From Solanum dulcamara (Eukaryota; Streptophyta; Magnoliopsida; Solanales; Solanaceae), in NCBI RefSeq assembly GCF_947179165.1, contig NC_077242.1, positions 43,269,097 through 43,333,096 of the forward strand: a DNA stretch of 64,000 nt. Reading direction: 5' to 3'. A model generated the notes under the pieces. It had not been told where the DNA came from, made no database searches, and was given only the letters and a program-made list of their open reading frames with translations. A program made the position numbers and the translations under genes. Positions within the stretch are counted from its first letter, which is position 1, and each line of letters starts with the position of its first letter. Below are positions 1 through 9,195 of this stretch, in pieces.

Positions 1-1126
1 TTCCGTAGGCATAATAAAATACATATATACACCTCCAAGTTGTTGAGGAACACCGTATATAACTAATTCATGGAGGAAAATTGAAACTTACCTTGAAATC
101 TCAAAACTGTGGTTGCCTTCTCTTTTCCTCTCTACGTTTCTTTCTTCTCTCGCTCTTTGGCTGAAGTTTTGGATAGATAATGAGGTCCTTAGTGAAAATA
201 CATACATTTATATGTTACCTTCGGAGGTGATATATGTCATCTCCATAGAGTGACACATGTCCAACCCTTATTGGACCAACGTAACCATGCAACCACTTCG
301 TGGGTGCCACATATCCTTAGTGGGGCCCACCCCAAAGTAGGTGGGTCACCTACTTGACCCCAAGCAGGTGGGTCACCTTTTTCCATGTGGCACCTTCCCG
401 TGCTACCACGTGTTGCCTTCTCTTGCTTCTACGTGTCCCTCCCACGTGCTGCCATATGTCAAGTAAGTGCATCACCTACTTAGTCCAAGTAGGTGCATCC
501 ATTGCTTAGTTCTTTTTCGTGGGTTCATAATATCGTCTTACTTTAAAGACCTATGTAACCCTTTCTACGTAATCTCGGCGTGTACTCAAGTAGCTTAAGT
601 ATTTAAGACCTCCGAAGTGATAGCTTACATACGTAAGTCGAGTCCTACGACTCATTACTTGGCCTCCAACTCCTTCCAAACTCTCCTAGACCTATTTTCA
701 CCCTTCCCTCTCATGGAGTATCACATTCTGCTTTCCTTAAAGTTGTGTGATAGTGTAGTCTTTGGTAAAATAGTCATAACTTTTCACTCTGAACTCTGAA
801 TGAGGCAAAATCAATGGCATTGGAAAGAGAATTTAAAGACCGTTAAATTGATAGGTGATAGGCTACCTAGAGCTTAATATTATGAAAGTTATTGTTATTT
901 AAAGTTGATCCTTATATAATATTATATGAAACCTCAATTAATAAATGATCTTTGAACTTGACTTAGTGCTAGAGGTTCCTTTTGATCCTAATTCACCTCT
1001 AATACACTTTAAATACTTAGGAATTGATCCTAAAACATACGTTCATTTAGGAGTCTTCGAGTTCGGGCCTATACTCATAAGAAGAAAGGATCTGGTCTTA
1101 TCTTAAAAGAATTTTGGGATATAACA
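1..1126 (-). mobile_element. 3' LTR of a minus-strand Ty3/gypsy element, cut by window edge
   Basis: The LTR start (reverse complement of TGTTATATCCC) is at 1126 and is followed on its right by a decayed polypurine tract and the 'cattcatcctcgaatga' motif, so this is a 3' LTR read on the minus strand. The leader with a splice-donor-like 'cttacctt' (about 90-97), the 'gtgacacatgt' box (250-260) and the AAGTAGGTG block (470-500) occur in the order seen in the other LTRs. The first 100 bases resemble 63400-63500 near the other end of the window, so the two LTRs are of one subfamily. Nothing here codes for protein. Confidence 0.8.
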
Positions 1127-2129
1127 ATATCTCTCCCTTGGGATCATTCATCCTCGAATGATGAGTAAACCAAGGATGAACTAGAGCCATGAATAACAGT
1201 AAAGACTCAATTATTCCACCCATCAAATGCTCTAAACAATTAACTATTTGAGGTCAAGGATGGATATATCAATTTAAATCAAGAGTATAGACATTTCCTT
1301 AAATATTTTCATCATTTGGCATGAATAGAACATCGAAATTCTATCAATTGAATTATCAACATTTAGATCACAAATCGTCGAACTTAACAAAGAAAACATC
1401 AACTTGAAATAAGAATAGGATGTTACTCTCTACATCATCGTTGATAGCATGAATAAAAGTAGATATTTGGTTTTAATATCATCCCTATATGACAGACTAT
1501 CCCTGATTTCAACACTATCAATGGGAAGTACCAACAAAGGATCTCCCAAGCACTCGTTCGATCATCAAGACATGAAGCACAATATAATCAACGACTAACT
1601 AAAAAAGTAACTCCAATGCAGGGGTGACATCTCCAATCTGCTTCACACTTTGGTAAGGCTAATATATTAGTTCCCATGCTCCACCTACTTTCCAAGCCTC
1701 GTAACACGCTTCATGTACATCCAATCTTTCAACTCAAACTCCAAGTCTTTTCCTCTCACCTCAATTTTCACACTCTATGAAATAGTTTTTCACTCCTTTT
1801 ATGACTTAGTGAACTAAGTTTGGTCCTACCCACTCAAAGATAGGGAACTCACTTGCTAGAAGACATCATTCCAGGTGTAAGGGAAGAGCGACATCCTCGA
1901 ATGTTCTCATCAACATTTCTCTTACCAAGTTAAAGCCTAGCTCTAAGTGGTAAGGTGCAATCCTAAGATGATCGTACTTATACAAATATAACCCTCGAAT
2001 TCATATTCCATACCTCAATAGGTACCTTTTACTTAGAAAATCTAATCCTTCTCACTACTTAATACAAACACTCACAATCATTACCCAAAAGTCATCAATA
2101 GCCTACTACCATCACTCTCATAGTGAAAA
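1127..2129 (-). pseudogene. Decayed polypurine tract and integrase C-terminal remnant
   Basis: The polypurine tract lies at 1127-1150 (read on minus: a purine run before the LTR). The rest is heavily mutated. Reading the minus strand around 1700-1750 gives LEFELKDWMYMKRV, which fits the integrase C-terminal pattern of gypsy elements (a 'leFevgDxVxLK' segment after the catalytic core). 1640-1890 keeps the expected order for integrase, with stops and frameshifts throughout. The flanks 1150-1500 and 1900-2129 show nothing I recognise. The identification rests on a short motif and could be wrong in detail. Confidence 0.4.
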
Positions 2130-2439
2130 TATTACACCCCACACTTTTGTACATTGGAACATTTTTTTTCTAAAAGATTTCCCTGTGATTCATTTTATCT
2201 ATGAAGTTCTATATGAGTACCGATAGTTGGAAATAGGTTTAGAGGGATTTGGAAGGAGTTGGAGGTGAAATAATGAGTCGTGATAATTAACCTACTTGCA
2301 TAAGCTACCGACTTGGATGCCTTACATAATTAAGCTACTAGAGTACATGTCTAGCTTAAGTAGCGAGGATTACATAGGTTCTTAAAGTGAGACGAGATTA
2401 TGAACATAAGAAAGAGGAATAAGGAGGTGATGCACCTAC

Positions 2440-2545
2440 TTGGAACAAGCAGGTCAATCACCTATTTGGACTAAATAGGTGATGAACCTACTTGGACCAA
2501 GTAGGTGATGAACCTACTTGGACAAAGTAGGTGATGCACCTACTT
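2440..2545. repeat. Palindromic AAGTAGGTG array in the LTR
   Basis: Four tandem units of about 26 bp, each with arms ACCTACTTGG and CCAAGTAGGT around one base, separated by 'gatga' or 'gatgc'. The best unit is 2476-2496. Each unit can fold into a 10-bp hairpin, and adjacent units can pair with each other. The same array recurs upstream of the TATA region in nearly every LTR of the window (for example 18400-18450, 20200-20275, 35455-35510, 40505-40560, 50000-50045, 59455-59525). Confidence 0.85.
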
Positions 2546-3048
2546 TGATGGAACCCACCCTGCCACATGGCAGCCATGGGGTGGATACATGGATGAGGTG
2601 GCTAAATAAGGGATGGACATGTATCACCCTTAGGGGATGACACATGTCACCCCGTAAGGAAGGGTATATATATGCACGTTGATGACTAATCTCTCATTTC
2701 ATCATCCTTAACTTAGCCAAATTGAGAGAAAAACCTAGAGTGAAAGAGAGGAGATACGGGTTGAACAAGAACAAGGTAAGCCCTCGACTTTTTATCTGTA
2801 GATTAATTATATAAGTTATTCTTTGGTCAAATGAAGGTGTTTAACAACGTAAATTAATTATTAGGACAGCAAGAAATTCTAATTAGAAGTCTATCACCTT
2901 TCAGTTGAGTTGCTAAGGTATGGTTTCTTCCTTTCAAATTGAAGTTAATGGTGTTGTAATGGAAAGAGTACTTGTATTAGTTATGGTTGAAGATAAGAAA
3001 ATAACATAATTATTTTCGACGTTGTAAACAGACAGAATTGAAGTCGTT

Positions 3049-3053
3049 CTAGT
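3049..3053. repeat. Target site duplication, left copy (CTAGT), of E1
   Basis: The five bases immediately left of the E1 5' LTR are CTAGT and match those immediately right of its 3' LTR at 10584-10588. Five bases is the usual duplication made by gypsy integrases. Confidence 0.93.
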
Positions 3054-3498
3054 TGTTACACCACGGACTCTTGAGCTCGGAACGCCTTCTTAAGTTCCTT
3101 AGACACTATCATGTGAGCCGGATAAGCTACGACACTATCAAACAACTTTAAGGAAAGAAGATTGTGATACCTCGCGAGAAGGGAGGTTGGAGATAGAGTC
3201 ATAAGAATCCGGAAAGAGTTGGAGGCTAAGAAATGAGTCGTAGGACTCGATTTACCTACGTAAGACACTGAGTTAAGAGTCTTATACACTTAAGTTGCTT
3301 AAGGATATACCAAGCTTACGTAGTGCGGATTACATGAGCTCTTAAAGTAAGACGAGATTACCAACCCGCGAGAAAGGGAAAAAGACGACGCGTGGCAGCC
3401 AATGGAGGAGCTACACGTGGAAGCACCTCAAGCAAGCAGGTGATGCACCTACTTAGGGTCAAGTAGGTGATGCAGCTTCTTGGGGGAGGTGGACCCCC

Positions 3499-3587
3499 GC
3501 TGCCACGTGGCAGCCCCTAATTGGCAGCATGACACGGTGGCCAATCATGGCTTGACACGTGTCACCCCTTGGGACCACCTATATAAG
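3499..3587 (+). promoter_or_regulatory. E1 5' LTR promoter: two G-box palindromes and TATA box
   Basis: A perfect 16-bp palindrome GCTGCCACGTGGCAGC lies at 3499-3514, a CCAAT near 3541, the 12-bp palindrome TGACACGTGTCA at 3553-3564 and TATATAAG at 3580-3587. CACGTG is the G-box core bound by plant bZIP and bHLH factors. The spacing is that of a pol II promoter, so transcription should start shortly downstream, which puts the U3/R boundary about 550-600 bp into the LTR. Binding is inferred from motif knowledge. Confidence 0.7.
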
Positions 3588-3698
3588 TTGATATGTATCC
3601 TAATGACTTCAGTTCATTAACAAATTTCTAGCAGCAACGTGAGAAAACAAACCCTATGAGCTAAGGAGAAAATTTCGACGGCTTGGGAGAAATAAATA

Positions 3699-3888
3699 GG
3701 TAAGTCCCATTTTCATTCCGTAAATTAATTAATTAGCATATACTACGATGATATGGAAGTATTATTAGTACAAAATTAGGATTTGGTGCGGCAAAAATCG
3801 GACAGCAAGCTATCACAATGATTCAGCACGTGAAAAAAGTTCCGAGGCACGATTTTGGCGAGTTCTAGCCAATTTCGGGAAAGGTAAG
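3699..3888 (+). other. Two splice-donor-like sites in the E1 leader
   Basis: GGTAAGT at 3699-3705 and AGGTAAGT at 3881-3888 match plant 5' splice sites. Equivalent pairs 170-190 bp apart recur in most LTRs of the window on either strand (25770 and 25935; 46517 and 46705; minus-strand 'cttacctt' at 34265/34434, 53660/53836, 63112/63297). A third candidate, GTATGT at 4544, follows a 47-bp block (4497-4543) preceded by AAATAG. This suggests a spliced 5' leader; no transcript evidence is available here. Confidence 0.5.
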
Positions 3889-5010
3889 TTCTTCCCCTCT
3901 AATTTGAAGTTTATGATGTTAAATTATGGTGTATTACACACCTTAGGAGCTGATGGAAGTTGGGGAAAATGTTTTAAAAGTTCGGCGTTCGAAATAAATG
4001 AATTTAGAATCGCTATAGTTAAGTTGTTGTCGAAATAAGGTGTTATGCGTGTGGGGGATGCTGCTGGTTGTGTTGAGGCGTGTTGCAGGGTATAAAAGTT
4101 CTCTAAATTATTTGTGGGAGCTTCTGGTTAGAGCCACATGACCTTCCGCTTTTCAATTAAAGAATTTGCGAAAGAAAGATTAAAAACTCTAGTTTTGGTA
4201 TCTTAGTTTCGAGTGAATTGTTGGGGGTTTATATTGTGTAATTTTGGTCTTAATATGTATATGTATGGGCTGATGGTTGCATTGTTGGTTGGATGCAGGT
4301 GCTAAGGACATGGTTGGGAATTCGGATAGGGCACATTATAGGGGAGGTGCTGCCCGATTTTCGTTAACGCCTTAAGTAGTTAAGGAACTAGTCGAGAAGG
4401 CAAGCGAAGGGATGAATGTTATGAATACTCGTGGGTAGTCAAAGTTTTTGAAAAGTCTAAGGTTGTTAATACTTGAATTACTTCGATGTTAAATAGGTTT
4501 CGAGGACAACGACGTGGACGTGATTAAGAGAAGTCCATACAAGGTATGTGAAACTTTCTTTTGGCGTATTTTTGGAATAAGTATGTAGAGCTATTTCTCT
4601 TTTCTTTTGGCATGTCTTAGATATAAGTTATAAATGATATGAATATGATATTTGGGATTTAATCCATTCGTAAATGCCTGAGAATGAGTCGAGACTCTTA
4701 TTTACTTCTTGATATTAGAACTCCTATAATAGCTAAGTCATTGCCTTTAAGACTTCTATGTGATGGAAACTAGTACATATAGAGCTTATTTCTTATTTCC
4801 TTTAGGATGACTTAACTTTTAAGTGAAATGATATATGATATGGGTTTAGAGGTAATTCCATTCATGAACTCTGAGGGTAACTCGTGACTTGTAGTCACTT
4901 CTGACCATTTCGAGTCTGAAAGTAGTCAAACCATTATTCCTGAGCCTGCTATATAGTGAATAGTAAGTGGAGATACAAGCTCCTTTCCTTGAAGGCTCTG
5001 AATGATCAAT

Positions 5011-5130
5011 GTCTCTGATTGCATAACTGTGTCTCTGATTGCATTACTGTGTCTCTGATTGCATAACTGTGTCTCTGATTGCATAACTATGTCTTTGATT
5101 GCATAAACCATGTTTCTGATTGCATAAGCT
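5011..5130. repeat. 20-bp minisatellite, about 6 units, in E1 5' LTR
   Basis: Units starting GTCTCTGATTGCATAACT occur at 5011, 5031, 5051, 5071, 5091 and 5111, an exact 20-bp period with few changes. Other LTRs in the window hold a single unit (for example 39558), so the array expanded in the E1 lineage. Its antisense reading frames give the repetitive peptide seen at 4926-5247, which is not a gene. Confidence 0.9.
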
Positions 5131-6018
5131 ATGTGGCATTCTCTTGATGCATGTCTGTGATTCCTGAGGCCCCAACTGATGTAAGCCTAATGACATCTGA
5201 AGGTCACTTCGTATAAGTACCTTCCTGGTCTTCAGGTGACGGTTCACTTGACAGTTTAATCGAGTCTCAGATAAGGACTTAGTTGCATATGGTTTCTCAC
5301 TACTCTACTTGTGCATACTGTAACCCTTCTTTCTTCGCATCCTACGATGGGCCGGATATTATGTCGAGCGCAGCTTTACTACTTTTTTCACCGCGTTCTG
5401 GGCCAGATGTGTATAGTTCCACGCACGAGGAGATGATGCCGTACGTGAGGTGTGATATATGTTATATGTTATGATGATACGATTATTCACCGAGTCCCAG
5501 GCCGGCTGCAATATGATAGTATATGTGGCGAAATAAGGGAGGCACCACCGAGTCCCTCCTTAGAGGGCCGGGTACGTATGTATATTATGATGGTACGCTA
5601 TAGACGTACACCACTCCATTCACCGAGTCCCTTACTAAAGGGGCCGGATACTTTATGTAGGCATGCATATGAGATTAAAGCAATACATTGTGACCCTGAG
5701 CCCCGCAGTGAACCGGGTATAATACGATGATATACATGATTAGATGATACCGTATATGATGATATGATACCGTATACGATGATATGATGAAATGAAATAC
5801 ATTATGATACGATGATATGTGATTATGAAGTAATGATGATGACACCGAGTTCACTAGAGGGCTGGGCACAGTATATGATAGTGTATAGGATTACGTGTCC
5901 TAAGGTGCAGGTACAGTAATTTGTTAATTGTTATACTTGTCCCCTGCATCCCTATTTCAGTTATGATCTCAGTTACGATATGTTATGCTTTACATACTCA
6001 GTACATATATCGTACTAA

Positions 6019-6037
6019 CCCCCCTTTTCTTAGGGGG
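6019..6037. other. C5/G5 hairpin conserved near LTR 3' part
   Basis: CCCCCC, an 8-base T-rich loop and GGGGG form a short strong hairpin directly before 'ctgcatttcatgcccgcagg'. Matching hairpins are at 10086-10103, 43018-43037, 48890-48908 and, on the minus strand, about 16545-16567, 32443-32463 and 61378-61398. They follow 'ctcagtacatatatcgtac'. The role is unknown; RNA 3'-end formation or packaging are possibilities. Confidence 0.6.
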
Positions 6038-6523
6038 CTGCATTTCATGCCCGCAGGTACAGATGTTTATTCTGGAGATCCATCAGCATAGGAGTTTCTC
6101 TCAGCTGTGTCGGAAGTGCTTCACTATTCTGGAGCCTAAATTTTGATGCTGGTCACTTAATGTATATATTTTGTACATTCAGGGGTACGGCAGGTGCCTT
6201 GTCCCGCCATATGTTGCGGTTACTATTCTTAGAGGTCTGTAGACATATGTGTATGTGGGTTGTTTGTGAGTTAGTTTCGATTTTGCCTATTCGATATGTT
6301 GTGAATGTTTTTGTTATAGCAGCCTTGTCGGCTTGCGTGCCCTTTTATGATATGATATGAATGGAAGAGGCTACAGGAACATAAAATTTTTTTAACTCAT
6401 TGGGGTTTTTTTCGAGTAGTATCCCTTTGTTCATAGTTCAGTATGACTATAAAAGATAGGTAGGTATACGGAGGTCCAGGTCGGACCCCAGTCGCGGCCT
6501 ACGGGGTTAGGTCGTGACAGAAG

Positions 6524-6535
6524 TGGTATCAGAGC
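6524..6535 (+). other. E1 primer binding site, initiator tRNA-Met
   Basis: TGGTATCAGAGC is complementary to the 3' end of plant initiator tRNA-Met, the usual primer for minus-strand cDNA in this group. It lies four bases (GAAG) after the 5' LTR end. The 12 bases are intact. Confidence 0.95.
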
Positions 6536-7061
6536 AGTTCGTCCTTGGAATGTCTACAGACCATGTCTAGTAGAGTCTTGTTTATCGGTGTGTTGTGTAC
6601 CACATCTATAGACAGGAGGCTACAGGACAGTTAGGATGTTACTTTCTTTCAGATCTAAGATCGTGCGTTAGAGCTATGTTAGTAGGATGATCCCTCACTA
6701 ACGTACCATTATGTTTGCAGCAATGCCTCCAAAGAAAGCGACAGTTGCTTAAAAGGGCAAGTCAATAGCGGATGAAACACGTCGGACTTCGGGGGTTATT
6801 AAGGCTCATGCCCAGTCTATGCCGGGAATCATGCTCTAGTCGGCGAGCTCTACTATGCTGCCACCCCTAGAGTAGCTAGAGAAGCAGTAGCTGCATCCCC
6901 CGAGGCCCAGTACCTAGGCCTCTAGCCCCACAGCTAGGGCTAGAAGACAGGGCAATGAGGGATGCAGTTCAATTATTGACCAGATTAATGGCAGGGCAGG
7001 TTCAAAGGCATGGGTTGGGGATAAAGAGGCGATGTAGTGAGTCTTAAGGAAAGTTTTATTC
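6536..7061 (+). pseudogene. E1 untranslated leader and truncated gag fragment
   Basis: After the PBS comes the leader shared with the other elements ('tgtgttgtgtaccacatctat'-like text), then 'gtttgcagca' directly before the gag ATG at 6723-6725. The frame begins MPPKKATVA, hits a stop, continues KGKSIADETRRTSGV and reaches another stop. In a different frame 6943-7035 gives RAMRDAVQLLTRLMAGQ, which matches the E2 gag segment RAMRDEVQLLTRLMEG. At about 7035 gag breaks off and jumps to the last few tens of bases of the internal region, so roughly the rest of gag and all of pol is missing. It cannot make a working capsid protein. Confidence 0.85.
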
Positions 7062-7097
7062 AACATTCGGGGACGAATGTTCTAAAGGGGGGAAGGA
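7062..7097 (+). other. E1 3' internal palindrome and polypurine tract
   Basis: AACATTC (7062-7068) and GAATGTT (7075-7081) flank six bases, followed by the polypurine tract AAAGGGGGGAAGGA (7084-7097) immediately before the 3' LTR. The tract primes plus-strand DNA synthesis. The palindrome is kept in the other elements on both strands. Confidence 0.92.
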
Positions 7098-7542
7098 TGT
7101 TACACCCCGCACTCTTGAGCTCGGAATGTCTTCTTAAGTTCCCTAGACACTATCATGTGAGCCGGATAAGCTACGACACTATCAAACAACTCTAAGGAAA
7201 GAAGATTGTGATACCTCGTGAGAAGGGAGGTTGGAGATAGAGTCATAAGAATCCGAAAAGAGTTGGAGGCTAAGAAATGAGTCGTAGGACTCGATTTACC
7301 TACGTAAGACACTAAGTTAAGAGTCTTATACACTTAAGTTGCTTAAGGATATACCAAGCTTACGTAGTGCGGATTATATGAGCTCTTAAAGTAAGACGAG
7401 ATTACCAACCCGCGAGGAAGGGAAAAAGACGACGCGTGGCAGCCAATGGAGGAGCGACACGTGGAAGCATCTCAAGCAAGAAGGTGATGCATCTACTTAG
7501 GGTCAAGTAGGTGATACAGCTGCTTGGGGGAGGTGGACCCCA

Positions 7543-7653
7543 CTGCCACGTGGCAGCCCCTAATTGGCAGCATGACACGGTGGCCAATCATGGTTTGACA
7601 CGTGTCATCCTTAGGGGCTGACACGTGTCACCATTTAGGACAACCTATATAAG
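7543..7653 (+). promoter_or_regulatory. E1 3' LTR promoter: three G-boxes and TATA box
   Basis: CTGCCACGTGGCAG is at 7543-7556, TGACACGTGTCA at 7596-7607 and again at 7619-7630, and TATATAAG at 7646-7653. Relative to the 5' LTR one 23-bp G-box unit is extra. An active 3' LTR promoter would read outward into 10584 onward. Confidence 0.65.
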
Positions 7654-9075
7654 TTGATATGTATCCTAATGACTTCATTTCATTAACAAATTTCCAGCAG
7701 CAACGTGAGAAAACAAACCCTAAGAGCTAAGGAGAAATTTTCGACGGCTTGGGAGAAAAAAATAGGTAAGTCCCATTTTTGTTCCGTAAATTAATTAATT
7801 AGAGTATACTACGATGATATGGAAGTATTATTAGTACAAAATTAGGATTTGGTGCAGCAAAAATCGGACAGCAAGCTGCCGCAACGATTCAGCACGTGAA
7901 AAAAGTTCCGAGGCACGATTTTGGCGAGTTCTAGCCAATTTCGGGAAAGGTAAGTTCTTCCCCTATAATTTGAAGTTTATGATGTTAAATTATGGTGTAT
8001 TACACACCTTAGTATCTACTGGAAGTTGGGGAAAAGGTTTGAAAAGTTCGGCATTCGAAATAAATGAATTTAGAATAGCTATAGTTAAGTTGTTGTCGAA
8101 ATAAGGTGTTATGCGCGTGGGGGATGCTGCTGGTTGTGTTGAGGCATGTTGCAGGGTCTAAAAGGTCTCTAAATTTGGTGTGGGAGCTGATGTTTACAGC
8201 CACATGACCCTACGCTTTGCAATTAAAGAATTCGCGAAAGAAAGATTAAAAACTCTAGTTTTGGTATCTTAGTTTTGAGTGAATTGTTGGGGGTTTATAT
8301 TGTGTAATTTTGGTCGTAATATGTATATGTATGGGCTGCTGGTTGCATTTTTTGTTGGCTTCAGGTGCTAAGGACATGGTTGGGAATTCGGATAGGGCAC
8401 ATTATAGGGGAGGTGCTGCCCGATTTTCGTTAACGCCTTAAGTAGTTAAGGAACTAGTCGAGAAGGCAAGCGAAGGGATGAATGTTATGAATACTCGTGG
8501 GTAGTCAAAGTTTTTGAAAAGTCTAAGGTTGTTAATACTTGAATTACTTCGATGTTAAATAGGTTTCGAGGACAACGACGTGGACGTGATTAAGAGAAGT
8601 CCATACAAGGTATGTGAAACTTTCTTTTGGCGTATTTTTGGAATAAGTATGTAGAGCTATTTCTCTTTTCTTTTGGCATGTCTTAGATATAAGTTATAAA
8701 TGATATGAATATGATATTTGGGATTTAATCCATTCGTAAATGCCTGAGAATGAGTCGAGACTCTTGTTTACTTCTTGATATTAGAACTCTTGTAATAGCT
8801 GAGTCATTGCCTTTAAGTCTTCTATGTGATGGAAACTAGTACATATAGAGCTTATTTCTTCTTTCCTTTAGGATGACTTAACTTTTAAGTGAAATGATAT
8901 ATGATATGGGTTTAGAGGTAATTCCATTCATGAACTCTGAGGGTAACTCATGACTTATAGTCTCTTCTGACCATTTAGAGTCTGAAAGTAGTCAAACCAT
9001 TATTCCCGAGCTTGCTATATAGTGAATAGTAAGTGGAGATACAAGCTCCTTTCCTTGAAGGCTCTGAACGATCAA

Positions 9076-9195
9076 TGTCTCTGATTGCATAATTGTGTCT
9101 ATTATTGCATAACTGTGTCTCTGATTGGATAACTGTGTCTCTGATTGCATAACTATGTCTTTGATTACATAAACCATGTTTCTGATTGCATAAGC
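9076..9195. repeat. 20-bp minisatellite in E1 3' LTR
   Basis: Six units of 20 bp starting at 9076, 9096, 9116, 9136, 9156 and 9176, the partner of the array at 5011-5130. The equal copy number in both LTRs shows that the array was present before insertion. Confidence 0.88.

Larger units (their letters stand above)
3054..6519 (+). repeat. E1 5' LTR (3466 bp)
   Basis: It begins TGTTACACCACGG and ends GTCGTGACA just before the PBS. The promoter zone is at about 3499-3590, donor-like GGTAAG sites at 3699-3705 and 3882-3888, an AG/GT-bounded block at 4497-4543, a 20-bp minisatellite at 5011-5130, 'caccgagtccc' repeats at 5335-5870 and a C/G hairpin at 6019-6037. It differs from the 3' LTR at scattered bases, a few percent by eye, plus one indel of about 20 bp at 3567 that removes one G-box from this copy. 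The short ORFs inside (for example 5283-5474 and 5452-5730) read through simple repeats and look non-coding. Confidence 0.95.

Noticed and set aside
3056..3289. Minus-strand ORFs 3056-3289 and 7100-7333, similar to each other
   Set aside because: Similarity reflects the LTR pair, not protein conservation; the same stretch in other LTRs is interrupted.
5283..5730. Plus-strand ORFs at 5283-5474 and 5452-5730, and their twins at 9349-9793
   Set aside because: They lie wholly in LTR repeats ('caccgagtccc' units). The pair exists only because the LTRs are duplicated. No domain and no start context.
6524..6535. Part of a tRNA-Met gene
   Set aside because: Only the 12-18 bases complementary to the tRNA 3' end are present, directly after an LTR; it is a primer site, as at the other five positions.
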